A stretch of DNA of 64,000 bases from Pedobacter sp. MC2016-15 (GCF_026239695.1 NZ_JAPIVS010000004.1:528100-592099), one strand, 5' to 3'; shown: positions 1-8,416, counted from the stretch's first letter. The notes: generated by a model from the letters alone, not told the origin. Program-made: numbers and translations.

Positions 1-210
1 GAGCAGCTGAAAGCTTTTAAGCGTGTAAATATTAAAGCTGGCGAGACAAAAACGATATCCTTTGTGCTGCACAAAGCTGACCTCAGCCTGCTGAACCAGC
101 AGATGCAAAAGGTAGTTGAAGCAGGCAACTTTACCATTAAGGTAGGGGCTGCATCACAGGATATCAAACTGGAAACGAAAATCAATATAAACAAAAACTA
201 TAAACTATGA
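1..210 (+). CDS. 3' end of GH3 beta-glucosidase-type enzyme (partial)
   Basis: Only the last 69 codons are present; the 5' part lies outside the window. The visible peptide (LKAFKRVNIKAGETKTISF near its start, then KVVEAGNFTIKVGAASQDI) matches the fibronectin-III-like domain that closes many glycoside hydrolase family 3 enzymes such as beta-glucosidases and beta-xylosidases. The catalytic domains cannot be seen, so substrate is unknown. The TGA stop overlaps the ATG of the following GH20 gene as ATGA (207-210), so the two are very likely co-transcribed and translationally coupled. Confidence 0.8.
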   Translation, partial: EQLKAFKRVNIKAGETKTISFVLHKADLSLLNQQMQKVVEAGNFTIKVGAASQDIKLETKININKNYKL

Positions 211-2093
211 AGAAGGTTATCTCAGGATTAGTCCTGGCATTTGTAACACTGGCTGCGAGCGCCCAGACAGATGCAAATTTGGGGATCATCCCTGCACCAG
301 TGTCTGTCGTACGGCAGTCGGGAGTTTTTAAACTGGATAAAACAGTAGTACTGATTTCCAACGAGGCAGCAAATGCCGCAACTGCGGATATGCTTAACGC
401 ATTTATCGCAGGCAATGGTGGATTTGCACTGAGGACAGCCAAAAGTGCATCCAATAATGAACGTTCAATTCTGTTAAGTTCTGAGGGAGCTGACCAACTA
501 CCGGAAGAAGGGTATCTGATTGATGTTAACGCAAAAACTATCAGGGTTACAGGTAAAGGAGCGGGCTTATTCTATGGCGTGCAGTCTCTCATCCAGATGA
601 TGCCTGAGAAAACCGGTCAGGAAATAGCTGTGCCTGCAAGTAAAATTCAGGATTACCCCAGGTTTAAATATCGTGGTATGCACCTGGATGTGGGCAGACA
701 CTTCTTCTCTGTGGCTTTCGTTAAGAAATACCTGGACCTGATGTCTTCTTACAAACTGAACAATTTCCACTGGCATTTAACCGAAGATCAGGGCTGGAGA
801 ATTGAAATCAAAAAATATCCTAAACTAACTTCTGTAGGCTCTGTAAGGGCTGGTACCATCATTGGTCACCATCCTGGCGTTGCTGCGGATAATATTCCGT
901 ATAAAGGTTACTATACTCAGGATGAAGTGAAAGAAGTAGTTGCTTATGCAGCGAAAAAGTTCATTAATGTAATTCCGGAAATTGAAATGCCGGGTCATGC
1001 TTCAGCTGCTATTGCTGCATATCCGCAGTTAAGTTGCTTCCCTGACAGAGATACCTATATCGATCCTAAAGCCCCATGGTCAGGATCCAGAAAAGGTAAA
1101 CAGTTACAGCAAACATGGGGTGTGTTTGACGATGTATTTGCACCTACAGAATATACTTTTAACTTCCTGCAGGATGTTCTGGACGAAGTGCTGGTATTGT
1201 TCCCATCAAAATATATCCATATTGGTGGAGATGAGAGTCCCAAAGAATACTGGAAACAATCACCTTTCTGCCAGCAGCTGATTAAAGAAAAAGGTCTGAA
1301 AGACGAGCATGAGTTGCAAAGCTATTTCATCAGCCGTATCGAGAAATATCTGAACTCCAAAGGCCGTAATATCATCGGATGGGACGAAATTCTGGAGGGT
1401 GGATTAGCACCAAACGCTACTGTTATGTCGTGGAGAGGTGTTGAAGGGGGTATCGCAGCAGCAAAACTCAATCACAATGTGATCATGACGCCTGGAAGCA
1501 ATGGATTATATGTAGATCATGCACAGTCGTCATCACCTGACGAGCCTGTTAACATCGGTGGTAATTCTCCATATTCCAAAGCATACGCTTACGATCCGGT
1601 TCCTGCTGAACTTTCAGATGACCAGAAGAAATTTATCGAAGGTGTACAAGCTAACATCTGGACGGAATATGTTGAAAATGAAGGGAAACTGGAGTACCAG
1701 ATTCTGCCAAGAATGCTGGCGCTAAGCGAGATCGCATGGAGTCCCTTAGCAAGAAAAGATTACAAAAACTTCTCCGAAGAGCGTATTCCTTTACACCTCG
1801 CAAGACTGGACAAAGCGGGAAGAAACTATTGGGTACCTACACCTCTGGGACAATCTGATAAACAAATTGATGGTGATGAAATTACTGCCGACCTGAAAGC
1901 TCCGGTGCTTGGATCAAAAGTATATTACACCCTGGATGGTACCCGTCCCTCAGATGTTTCCAATGCAGTAACTACTCCCTTAAAGATTTCTGTTCCAAAA
2001 GGTAAGAAGCTGGAGTTGAAAACTATAGTGATAACTTCTACCGGCAAACGCAGTGTTGTATCTACTACTGTATTGAACAATGGAGCAAAATAA
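207..2093 (+). CDS. Secreted beta-N-acetylhexosaminidase, GH20
   Basis: 628 aa. A Sec signal peptide ends near residue 19 (LAASAQ). An N-terminal GH20b-like domain (about 25-150) precedes the GH20 TIM barrel starting at YRGMHLDVGRHF. Hallmarks are the HWHLTEDQGWR segment and the catalytic Asp342-Glu343 pair in HIGGDES, which in this family perform substrate-assisted cleavage of terminal GlcNAc or GalNAc. About 110 C-terminal residues, including YYTLDGTRPS, form a small beta domain of the type seen at the end of many Bacteroidota hexosaminidases. Probably periplasmic or outer-membrane associated. It overlaps the upstream GH3 gene by 4 bp, so the pair may act on the same amino-sugar-containing glycan. 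Family assignment is firm; the natural substrate is not known. Confidence 0.95.
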   Translation: MKKVISGLVLAFVTLAASAQTDANLGIIPAPVSVVRQSGVFKLDKTVVLISNEAANAATADMLNAFIAGNGGFALRTAKSASNNERSILLSSEGADQLPEEGYLIDVNAKTIRVTGKGAGLFYGVQSLIQMMPEKTGQEIAVPASKIQDYPRFKYRGMHLDVGRHFFSVAFVKKYLDLMSSYKLNNFHWHLTEDQGWRIEIKKYPKLTSVGSVRAGTIIGHHPGVAADNIPYKGYYTQDEVKEVVAYAAKKFINVIPEIEMPGHASAAIAAYPQLSCFPDRDTYIDPKAPWSGSRKGKQLQQTWGVFDDVFAPTEYTFNFLQDVLDEVLVLFPSKYIHIGGDESPKEYWKQSPFCQQLIKEKGLKDEHELQSYFISRIEKYLNSKGRNIIGWDEILEGGLAPNATVMSWRGVEGGIAAAKLNHNVIMTPGSNGLYVDHAQSSSPDEPVNIGGNSPYSKAYAYDPVPAELSDDQKKFIEGVQANIWTEYVENEGKLEYQILPRMLALSEIAWSPLARKDYKNFSEERIPLHLARLDKAGRNYWVPTPLGQSDKQIDGDEITADLKAPVLGSKVYYTLDGTRPSDVSNAVTTPLKISVPKGKKLELKTIVITSTGKRSVVSTTVLNNGAK

Positions 2094-2108
2094 GGAAGCC
2101 TGTTTTGC

Positions 2109-2150
2109 GGGGTTCTTTTAACATTATAATTTGGTTAAAACCCTTTTTTA
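2109..2150 (+). terminator. Probable rho-independent terminator after GH20
   Basis: An imperfect hairpin has outer arms GGGTT (2110-2114) and AACCC (2139-2143) and complementary TTTTAAC/GTTAAAA segments inside, followed directly by a run of seven T. It sits 16 bp after the GH20 stop codon and ahead of the next gene's ribosome-binding site. The stem is not perfect, hence moderate confidence. Confidence 0.45.
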
Positions 2151-2176
2151 GCATAAATTGCTGACAAAAAAAGAGG

Positions 2177-2797
2177 ATGAAGCCATTAAAATATATATCA
2201 CAGCAGTCTGCACTTTTAGTGGGGCTGCTGTTTTTGTTTGCCTGCAACAGTAAAGAAACAGTACCTGCAAAGAATGCCGCTGAGAGTAAGCCTGCCCTCA
2301 GCAAGAATGCAGATCATTTTCCATTTTATAAGGATATTGCCATCAAACCGGGTCTTAACTTTGAAGTAGTAAGCTGGGGAAAAGGTGTAGACAGCATCGG
2401 TGGTTATCTTTTACTGATGTCTGATTCCACAAAAAATAACTACAGATCTTTATCCGCTGAGCGCGAAGGAATCATTACCGATGCCTGGAATATGGACCTT
2501 GATAATGATGGCAATCCTGAGATCTATATCGAATTGTTGAGCAAAAAAAATGTGAAGGACCTCAATGTATATGAATATACTAACGGCAGCTTCAATAAAA
2601 TCAGCTTTCCCGCCCTAAGCAGCCGTGCTAAAAAGACCTATGGAGGAAATGATAAGTTTACCATCAAAAACGGAGAACTGTTCAGGTCTTACCCTATCGT
2701 CAATTCCACAGACACGGCACAACAGAACGGATCTGAAAAAGTGCTCCTTTACCGTTTAAGGGGGAACACTTTTTCAATTGATGAGATTACTAAATAG
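2177..2797 (+). CDS. Lipoprotein, possibly PliI-type lysozyme-inhibitor-like
   Basis: 206 aa. A lipoprotein signal peptide with lipobox LFLFAC predicts acylation at Cys23. Residues about 55-205 form one globular domain with SIGGYLLLMSD, an EREGIITDAWNMDLDNDGNPE segment and a YGGNDKFTIKNGELFRSYP segment near the C-terminus. The combination of a DxDNDGxPE element with a following basic-residue-terminated strand recalls the PliI family of periplasmic lysozyme inhibitors, but this is pattern recall only and the protein may simply be an uncharacterised lipoprotein. An AAGAGG ribosome-binding site ends at the start codon. It converges with the membrane-protein gene at 2813 with 15 bp between stops. 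No operon partner is evident. Confidence 0.7.
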   Translation: MKPLKYISQQSALLVGLLFLFACNSKETVPAKNAAESKPALSKNADHFPFYKDIAIKPGLNFEVVSWGKGVDSIGGYLLLMSDSTKNNYRSLSAEREGIITDAWNMDLDNDGNPEIYIELLSKKNVKDLNVYEYTNGSFNKISFPALSSRAKKTYGGNDKFTIKNGELFRSYPIVNSTDTAQQNGSEKVLLYRLRGNTFSIDEITK

Positions 2798-2812
2798 ATT
2801 TAAGCAGATATC

Positions 2813-3412
2813 TTATTCTTTTTCCTGAAACTGAGAACTGATTCTTTCAAATTTCTCTATCAGCAGATCGATGCGCTCTTTCTCCTTTTTCATGAACGCT
2901 TTGCGGAGGATCGTTGCACAAAATACCATCCATAGTACTGTAAAAAGGAGGATGGACACTTGAATCCAGGTGTCAAGATCATGCAGTGTCTCAAAGAAAA
3001 AGAGTATAAATCCTACTGCAATTGCCGCCACATAAAACCAGTATAGTTTATTATACAGGTTAAAACGGCTGATTTGATATTCGTGCAGTTTACCCAGAAA
3101 CGTCCCGGGATGCACGGTGAAATCATTACGGGAGATTAACCTGTGCTCCCTGTATAAAAGAATGGTATAAACGGCTACGGCCAGTACAACGATCTCTATG
3201 CCGAGGTTGGTTGTCCAGGAATCAAAATTAAAATAAATTAAAGCGGCGCTGATCGCGATAAAGGAGAGCACCATCCCCCCGATATTAATAAGGGACCTGC
3301 TACGGATGGCATTCACCTCTTTTTTTGCCTGCTCCAGCATCTCTGCCGCAGAGATTTTCAGCTCTACAGAATGTGATTGCCAAAGGGACTGTATATTTTC
3401 AAAGTCTTGCAT
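2813..3412 (-). CDS. Four-helix membrane protein, likely partner of the adjacent ECF sigma factor
   Basis: 199 aa. A soluble N-terminal segment of about 38 residues (starting MQDFENIQSLWQSH) is followed by two hydrophobic helices (about 42-62 and 70-88), a polar stretch, two more helices (about 123-142 and 147-170) and a charged C-terminal tail. No catalytic motif is visible. The gene overlaps the end of the ECF sigma gene by 14 bp and so is co-translated with it. That arrangement, with a cytosolic N-terminus in front of membrane helices, suggests an anti-sigma or sensor role; it lacks the FecR architecture and a zinc-binding ZAS motif. Function is an inference from position. Confidence 0.75.
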   Translation of the reverse strand: MQDFENIQSLWQSHSVELKISAAEMLEQAKKEVNAIRSRSLINIGGMVLSFIAISAALIYFNFDSWTTNLGIEIVVLAVAVYTILLYREHRLISRNDFTVHPGTFLGKLHEYQISRFNLYNKLYWFYVAAIAVGFILFFFETLHDLDTWIQVSILLFTVLWMVFCATILRKAFMKKEKERIDLLIEKFERISSQFQEKE

Positions 3413-3896
3413 GTTGATTGTATAATTCGGTGAGTTTTTGTTTAATACGGTGAATTTTAACCCTTAGATTTCCTTCTGAAATCCCGGATATCTCAGCGAT
3501 TTCATTGTAGGGAAGCTCATCCAGCACCATAGTAATAATTAAACGGTCATTCTCTTCCAGTTTTGATATGGATTTGTATAAAAGAGCTATTTGTTCATTC
3601 TTTTCTGAATATTCTTCCGTTTTGCTCTCGATCAATGTTTCTGTCAGCTCATCCTTCGCCTGCCGTTTTTCTGAACGGAGATAAGTGAGACAAGTGTTTA
3701 CAGCTATGCGGTAGATCCAGGTAGATATGAGCGATTTCTGCCTGAACTTATCCATATTCTGCCAGACTTTGAGGAAGGTTTCCTGCAAAAGGTCATTGGC
3801 AGCATCGGCATCTCCCGTATATCCATAGCATAAATGGAAGATCTTCTTAGAATTGCTGTCGAAGATTTGCTTAAATAAGAGGTCTTTCTGATCCAA
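3399..3896 (-). CDS. ECF-family RNA polymerase sigma factor
   Basis: 165 aa, typical ECF length. Region 2 is seen in LFKQIFDSNSKKIFHLCYGY and DLLQETFLKVWQNMDKF, and region 4 in the segment LDELPYNEIAEISGIS followed by NLRVKIHRIKQKL, a helix-turn-helix for the -35 element. The first codon in frame is TTG at 3896; an in-frame stop lies three codons upstream and no ATG precedes the conserved region, so a non-ATG start is forced. It is followed with a 14-bp overlap by a membrane protein that may regulate it. Target genes cannot be read from this window. The regulator belongs to the large, mostly uncharacterised ECF set of Bacteroidota. Confidence 0.92.
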   Translation of the reverse strand: MDQKDLLFKQIFDSNSKKIFHLCYGYTGDADAANDLLQETFLKVWQNMDKFRQKSLISTWIYRIAVNTCLTYLRSEKRQAKDELTETLIESKTEEYSEKNEQIALLYKSISKLEENDRLIITMVLDELPYNEIAEISGISEGNLRVKIHRIKQKLTELYNQHARL

Positions 3897-4040
3897 TCTG
3901 CGTTAGTTTATGTGAATGAGACATGTTTGGTACTGAAATGTTACAGCAAGGGATAGTTTTTTACCGCGTTTTTCCACAATCTTTACTAAATAAGTTTATT
4001 ATCGTAGTTTTACGCTCTCAAATACCCACAACTGTAAGCA

Positions 4041-5426
4041 ATGTCAAAAAACAACAAGTTAACATTTTTTATATTTTTAGCATTGATACTGGGTGTCATC
4101 CTTGGCTATGTTTTAAATGTAAAATCATTTGATGCCTATAATAGCAATATCCTCAGGGCTGATAATCAGATCAAAAGTATAGATATGCAATTGGGAGGAA
4201 TAAAAGATACCTCTTCAACAAATTACATCCAGCTCAACGTACAAAAGAAAGAAGCACTCAAAACCCGTCATGAAAATGAAACAATCAGGGAAAAGAAGCT
4301 GGAACCCCTCACTTTACTCAGTGATATTTTTCTAAGGCTGATCAAGATGATTGTTGCGCCGCTGGTTTTTGCGACATTGGTAGTGGGCGTAGCTAAAGTC
4401 GGAGATATTAAGGCTGTCGGCCGTATAGGTGGTAAAACAATGCTTTGGTTTATCAGCGCCTCCCTGTTATCTCTTACCCTGGGTTTAATCATGGTAAACA
4501 TCTTCAAGCCAGGAGAAGCCATGCACCTTCCCCTACCAAGCAGTCATGCAGATACTGGTATACAGAAGGCCGTTGTCTCGATGAAGGATTTTATCTCTCA
4601 CATTGTGCCTAAAAGTATGACCGAAGCGATGGCCACCAACGAAATCCTGCAGATCGTTGTATTCTCACTGTTCTTTGGTGTGGCCACTGCGGCAATAGGA
4701 GAGAAGGGCAAGATCATTATAGAATTTTTCGATGCTGTTGCGCATGTAATCCTGAAAATCACCGGCTATGTGATGAACTTTGCCCCTTTTGCGGTCTTCG
4801 GTGCCATGGCTGCTATTGTAGCCAAACAGGGACTAAGCGTATTATCTACCTATGCACTCTTTATAGGTGAATTCTATTCGAGTATGCTCATGCTGTGGAT
4901 CCTGCTGATCCTGATAGGGTACCTGATTCTCAAAGGGCGTGTATTTAACCTGATGAACCGGATGAAAGAACCTGTGCTTGTAGCCTTTAGTACTGCCAGC
5001 AGTGAAGCTGCCTATCCGCGCACATTGCTTCAGCTGGAGCGCTTTGGTTGTAAAGATAAAATTGTGAGCTTTGTACTGCCGCTTGGTTATTCCTTTAACC
5101 TGGATGGATCGATGTTATATATGACTTTCGCTTCATTGTTTATCGCACAGTCTTACGGAATACATTTGTCTTTCCAGCAGCAAATCACCATGATGCTGAT
5201 CCTGATGCTCACGAGTAAGGGTATTGCAGGCGTACCAAGAGCTTCTCTGGTTGTGATTGCAGGTACCATAGCCACCTTCAATATTCCTGAAGCAGGACTT
5301 GCCCTGCTGATTGGTATCGATCCGCTCCTGGATATGGGCAGATCAGCTACAAATGTAATTGGAAACAGTATCGCCACAGCTGTCGTAAGCAAGTGGGAGG
5401 GCGAGCTCTCAGAAGCCCATGATTAA
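4041..5426 (+). CDS. Dicarboxylate/amino acid:cation symporter (DAACS family)
   Basis: 461 aa inner-membrane transporter of the GltP/DctA family, which imports glutamate, aspartate or C4-dicarboxylates with protons or sodium. Family signatures: FLRLIKMIVAPLVFATLVVG (TM2), AFSTASSEAAYPRTL (the serine-rich re-entrant hairpin), GYSFNLDGSMLYM, and the LTSKGIAGVPRASLV hairpin near the C-terminus. TM1 and TM2 are separated by an unusually long polar stretch (about residues 29-85, DAYNSNILRAD to EKKLEP) that looks alpha-helical. A promoter-like TAGTTTTA (4005-4012, one mismatch to TAnnTTTG) lies 28 bp before the ATG. A small membrane-anchored protein gene follows after 19 bp. Confidence 0.93.
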   Translation: MSKNNKLTFFIFLALILGVILGYVLNVKSFDAYNSNILRADNQIKSIDMQLGGIKDTSSTNYIQLNVQKKEALKTRHENETIREKKLEPLTLLSDIFLRLIKMIVAPLVFATLVVGVAKVGDIKAVGRIGGKTMLWFISASLLSLTLGLIMVNIFKPGEAMHLPLPSSHADTGIQKAVVSMKDFISHIVPKSMTEAMATNEILQIVVFSLFFGVATAAIGEKGKIIIEFFDAVAHVILKITGYVMNFAPFAVFGAMAAIVAKQGLSVLSTYALFIGEFYSSMLMLWILLILIGYLILKGRVFNLMNRMKEPVLVAFSTASSEAAYPRTLLQLERFGCKDKIVSFVLPLGYSFNLDGSMLYMTFASLFIAQSYGIHLSFQQQITMMLILMLTSKGIAGVPRASLVVIAGTIATFNIPEAGLALLIGIDPLLDMGRSATNVIGNSIATAVVSKWEGELSEAHD

Positions 5427-5445
5427 TTATTTTTAACTTTATATA

Positions 5446-5955
5446 ATGAGTACCAGAGCCAAACAAATATTTTTATTTTTAACCATAGTCGTTCCTTTTT
5501 TGGGTTATTGCATCATCTATTATACCCCAATCCTTAGAAATGCTCCTTTCAGATCAGATGAATTTGTCTCTTTCCAGTTTCAATGGGGTGCCGGCAATGA
5601 TATGCCAAACATTTATGATTCCGCCACAGGCAGATATGAATACCTGGATAAAAATGACTCATTGATCAAAACCAATGTAAAACTTCGCCCTAATGATATC
5701 AGTTATCTGCACAATAAGATGAATGAGCTGGGCTACTGGAATTTTCCTGACCTTATTGCAAATGCTGATACAGACCTGAACAAGTCTAAAGTGTTACGCT
5801 ATGTCTTTACTTTCAATTACAAGCGTAAAACAAAGAAGGTGATTTACCTGACCGATTACAATGATATCCCAAAGCTGGCTACCGTAGCGGGCCAAATGAA
5901 GGCTCTTGTAGAGAAAACCATAGGTGATGCTGAAGAAAGATACAGTAAGAAATAG
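5446..5955 (+). CDS. Hypothetical protein with N-terminal membrane anchor
   Basis: 169 aa. A hydrophobic helix (about residues 8-27, FLFLTIVVPFLGYCIIYY) without a clear cleavage site suggests an N-terminal membrane anchor with the remainder in the periplasm. The body is mixed alpha/beta with WGAGNDMPNIYDS and a basic strand KRKTKKVIYLTDYND; no catalytic motif is recognised. It begins 19 bp after the symporter gene and is probably co-transcribed with it, but no functional link is known. I do not recognise the family. Confidence 0.75.
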   Translation: MSTRAKQIFLFLTIVVPFLGYCIIYYTPILRNAPFRSDEFVSFQFQWGAGNDMPNIYDSATGRYEYLDKNDSLIKTNVKLRPNDISYLHNKMNELGYWNFPDLIANADTDLNKSKVLRYVFTFNYKRKTKKVIYLTDYNDIPKLATVAGQMKALVEKTIGDAEERYSKK

Positions 5956-5985
5956 AAATCGTTATGATTTTATAAATATATATTC

Positions 5986-5993
5986 TATATTTG
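5986..5993 (+). promoter_or_regulatory. Bacteroidota -7 promoter element for rplU-rpmA
   Basis: TATATTTG exactly matches the TAnnTTTG -7 consensus of the Bacteroidota primary sigma factor. A TTA at 5962-5964 lies 21 bp upstream, near the expected -33 position. The implied start site is around 6000, leaving a leader of about 40 nt before rplU. The region is strongly AT-rich. Confidence 0.7.
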
Positions 5994-6038
5994 CACCTCG
6001 ATAAAAAATAAACAATTTAAAATACTAATTATTTAACA

Positions 6039-6350
6039 ATGTACGCAATAGTAAATATAGCAGGACAGCAATTCAAAGTTGCAAAAGACCAGCACCTTTT
6101 TGTACACCGTTTGCAAGGAGATGAAGGCGCTAGTATTGAATTTGACAATGTATTGTTGGTTGAAGACGGAGGTAATATCTCTGTTGGTGCTCCTTCACTT
6201 GCAGGCGCAATCGTTTCAGCTAAAATCGTGTCTCATTTAAAAGGCGATAAGGTAATCGTTTTCAAAAAGAAACGTAGAAAAGGTTACAAAAAGAAAAATG
6301 GCCACCGCCAGTATTTCACAAAAATCCAGATTTCTGGTATCAGTTTATAA
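6039..6350 (+). CDS. rplU: 50S ribosomal protein L21
   Basis: 103 aa, normal length for bacterial L21. The N-terminus [17 protein letters not shown] and the C-terminal basic tract [19 protein letters not shown] followed by KIQISGI are characteristic of L21, which binds 23S rRNA domain I in the large subunit. It is followed after 59 bp by rpmA (L27), the usual order in bacteria. A consensus promoter lies about 45 bp upstream. Confidence 0.98.
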   Translation: MYAIVNIAGQQFKVAKDQHLFVHRLQGDEGASIEFDNVLLVEDGGNISVGAPSLAGAIVSAKIVSHLKGDKVIVFKKKRRKGYKKKNGHRQYFTKIQISGISL

Positions 6351-6409
6351 TTAGTTGTTAAACAATAAATAAGCAGTTTCGGTTGTTTATTCATAAAATA
6401 TAAAACAAA

Positions 6410-6826
6410 ATGGCACATAAAAAAGGAGCCGGTAGTTCCAGGAACGGACGTGAGTCACATAGTAAACGCTTAGGTATCAAAATCTTTGGTGGCCAGGAAG
6501 CTATTGCAGGAAACATCTTAGTACGTCAGCGCGGAACTAAACACCACCCTGATAAAGGAGTTGGTATTGGTAAAGATCATACTTTATTTGCTCTTGTAGA
6601 CGGTACTGTAATTTTCAGAAAGAAACAAGATAACAAATCTTATGTTTCAGTTTTACCAGCTGCTGTTACAGCACCTGTTGCAGAAAAAACAGCTCCTGCT
6701 GTTAAAGCTGCACAAGCTGAAGTAGAAATTGAAGCGCCTGCGAAAAAAGCACCTGCAAAGAAAGCAGTGAAAGCTGAAGCGGCTACTGAGACTGCTACAG
6801 AAACTGAAGCTGCTCCGGCAGAATAA
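6410..6826 (+). CDS. rpmA: 50S ribosomal protein L27 with extended Ala/Lys/Glu tail
   Basis: 138 aa. Residues 1-85 are canonical L27 ([20 protein letters not shown], then [20 protein letters not shown]), whose N-terminus reaches the peptidyl-transferase centre. L27 is usually about 85-95 aa; here about 50 extra C-terminal residues made of Ala, Lys, Glu, Thr and Pro (for example [15 protein letters not shown]) form a low-complexity, probably disordered tail. The tail is in frame and ends in TAA just before a strong terminator. It is co-transcribed with rplU. Confidence 0.97.
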   Translation: MAHKKGAGSSRNGRESHSKRLGIKIFGGQEAIAGNILVRQRGTKHHPDKGVGIGKDHTLFALVDGTVIFRKKQDNKSYVSVLPAAVTAPVAEKTAPAVKAAQAEVEIEAPAKKAPAKKAVKAEAATETATETEAAPAE

Positions 6827-6833
6827 TTTTCTT

Positions 6834-6884
6834 ACATATACAAAAAAGCCGCAACGATTTTCGTTGCGGCTTTTTTGTATATGT
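6834..6884. terminator. Bidirectional terminator, perfect 24-bp inverted repeat
   Basis: Arms 6834-6857 and 6861-6884 are perfect reverse complements separated by a 3-nt loop (TTT). The GC-rich core GCCGCAACGA/TCGTTGCGGC is flanked by A6 on the left and T6 on the right, so it works as an intrinsic terminator on either strand. It lies between the convergent rpmA (+) and the XRE gene (-). Confidence 0.93.
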
Positions 6885-6891
6885 CCATTTT

Positions 6892-7260
6892 TCAGGATAT
6901 CATGATCTCTTTTTTTAGATGGTCAACCTCTTCCCTCAATTGCGTTAAGGACGTGGAAAAATGTTTAAGACTCGACTCCAATTCTTTTGCAAGTGAAACA
7001 AAAGACAGGTTTAGCTGCCTGATTTCTACAATTTCTTTTTCTTCTTCTCCATGCAGTAACCATTCATAGCTTCTCTTATAGTGCCTGGAGATCGCATTTA
7101 GCGTATTAAATGTTGGGTATTGATTGCCCAGCTCAATTTGAGAATAATTACTTCTGGACAAATTTAAAAATTCAGCTACATAAGCCTGGGCATAAGCTTT
7201 TTCTAGTCTTAAAGACTTAATTCGCTCTCCCAATATTTTCTTTGATAGAATTTCTTGCAT
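6892..7260 (-). CDS. XRE-family helix-turn-helix regulator
   Basis: 122 aa. An N-terminal HTH_3 domain (about residues 8-68) has LGERIKSLRLEKAYAQAYVA and LNLSRSNYSQIELGNQYPT, typical of Cro/C1-type DNA binding. The C-terminal half (about 75-120) is Leu/Glu/Lys-rich and predicted coiled coil (for example LAKELESSLKHFSTSLTQL), likely for dimerisation. There is no toxin, phage or restriction gene beside it. It is divergent from the DHp-receiver gene at 7449, with a 188-bp shared upstream region, so it could regulate that gene or itself. It ends 7 bp from the bidirectional terminator. Confidence 0.9.
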   Translation of the reverse strand: MQEILSKKILGERIKSLRLEKAYAQAYVAEFLNLSRSNYSQIELGNQYPTFNTLNAISRHYKRSYEWLLHGEEEKEIVEIRQLNLSFVSLAKELESSLKHFSTSLTQLREEVDHLKKEIMIS

Positions 7261-7448
7261 AAATAATATTTTTTTTGTTGGTTTGTCACTTTATTCTATA
7301 GGTGGAAAAAGGCAATTATCGAACCACTATCGCCGTTATTGGATGATAGTTACGTTAGTGAGGAGGTTTTGGATTTAAAAAAGAGATTAAATGCGTAAGA
7401 AAAATCAAAGGAATGCTTGTATTTGTGTCATATTAATGGAAATCAGCC

Positions 7449-8414
7449 ATGAAGCTTAATGCTCATTGTGATCGTTATGCTGATAACTCATACTTCCTTA
7501 TCAATAAAAAAAATCAGATTACTTATTTCAAAATTCACTCCACTGAAAAGCTAGGTCATTTTTTAGACAAGAATCCTGTGATTGGGGAATCTTTTGTGGA
7601 ATTCATTTCACAGAGATATCTAAAGGTATTCTCGGAGCTGGTAGCAGAGTGTTTTGAAGGTAAATCTTTTAATATTGAAAAGAGGTTGAAGGTGCAGGAC
7701 GAGGAAGACGTGTTGCTGCAGGTAGTTCTTACGCCGGTAATTGTAGGTCCTGATCAGGAATATGTCTCCTGTACAATCATCGACAGCAACAGAAAAACCA
7801 ACCAGATGAAATTGCTCGACGAATATTCCCATCTGGCATCACATGACCTGCGTGCCCCTATTACGAATATATTAAGCTTGTCGAGTATCCTGAATTATCC
7901 GGAAATGGAGTCCTTTGATACGACTAAAATCCGTGAATTATTGAAGGATATCAATTTTCAGGCAGAGAAGCTAGACGATATTATAAAGATGCTAAACCGT
8001 TTAATCAATAAAGGAGAGGCACCAAAACTATTCGCAGCAGAAAATACACTTAGTGATTCCAAACATATCATGCTGGTTGATGATGATTCTCTCACCAACA
8101 AATTGCATCATATGATCATCACCAAACACAATAAGAACAAAAAGGTGGTGCAGTTTGATCGTCCCCTGCTGGCCCTGGATTATCTGGAGAACAACAGCCC
8201 CGATCTGATCCTGTTGGATCTCAATATGCCTGAAATGGATGGCTGGGCATTTTTAAGGACCCTGGAGGAACGTGATATCAGAATAGATGTAGTGATCATT
8301 TCTTCTTCCATTGATCCGGCTGAACGTACGAGGGCACAATCATTTAAATCCGTTAAAGACTTCCTGACGAAGCCTCTAACTTATGATAAGATTAAACATC
8401 TTGTAGATAATTAA
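7449..8414 (+). CDS. PAS-like/DHp/receiver protein lacking a histidine-kinase ATPase domain
   Basis: 321 aa, no signal peptide or membrane segment. Residues about 12-112 resemble a PAS fold. Residues about 120-187 form a HisKA-type dimerisation and phosphoacceptor helix pair with H-box SHLASHDLRAPITN (His132). This is followed directly, after about 18 residues, by a complete receiver domain (about 205-321) with acidic pocket Asp211-213, phosphoacceptor Asp257 in LILLDLNMPEMDG and Lys308 in LTKPL. The N, G1 and G2 boxes of the HATPase domain are absent; the gap is far too short to contain one. The protein may act as a phosphotransfer partner or be phosphorylated by another kinase. It is divergent from an XRE regulator. 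Confidence 0.88.
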   Translation: MKLNAHCDRYADNSYFLINKKNQITYFKIHSTEKLGHFLDKNPVIGESFVEFISQRYLKVFSELVAECFEGKSFNIEKRLKVQDEEDVLLQVVLTPVIVGPDQEYVSCTIIDSNRKTNQMKLLDEYSHLASHDLRAPITNILSLSSILNYPEMESFDTTKIRELLKDINFQAEKLDDIIKMLNRLINKGEAPKLFAAENTLSDSKHIMLVDDDSLTNKLHHMIITKHNKNKKVVQFDRPLLALDYLENNSPDLILLDLNMPEMDGWAFLRTLEERDIRIDVVIISSSIDPAERTRAQSFKSVKDFLTKPLTYDKIKHLVDN

Positions 8415-8416
8415 AC

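Noticed and set aside
6650..6826. The extended L27 tail as a frameshift or assembly artefact
   Set aside because: The frame stays open with consistent Ala/Lys/Glu codons to a TAA placed just before the terminator, so it looks like a genuine extension.
7267..7398. Open frame of 43 codons ending in IIEPLSPLLDDSYVSEE-like peptide between the XRE and DHp-receiver genes
   Set aside because: The peptide looks gene-like, but there is no ATG or GTG in frame and an upstream stop closes it. It may be a decayed gene remnant; the evidence is too thin to annotate.
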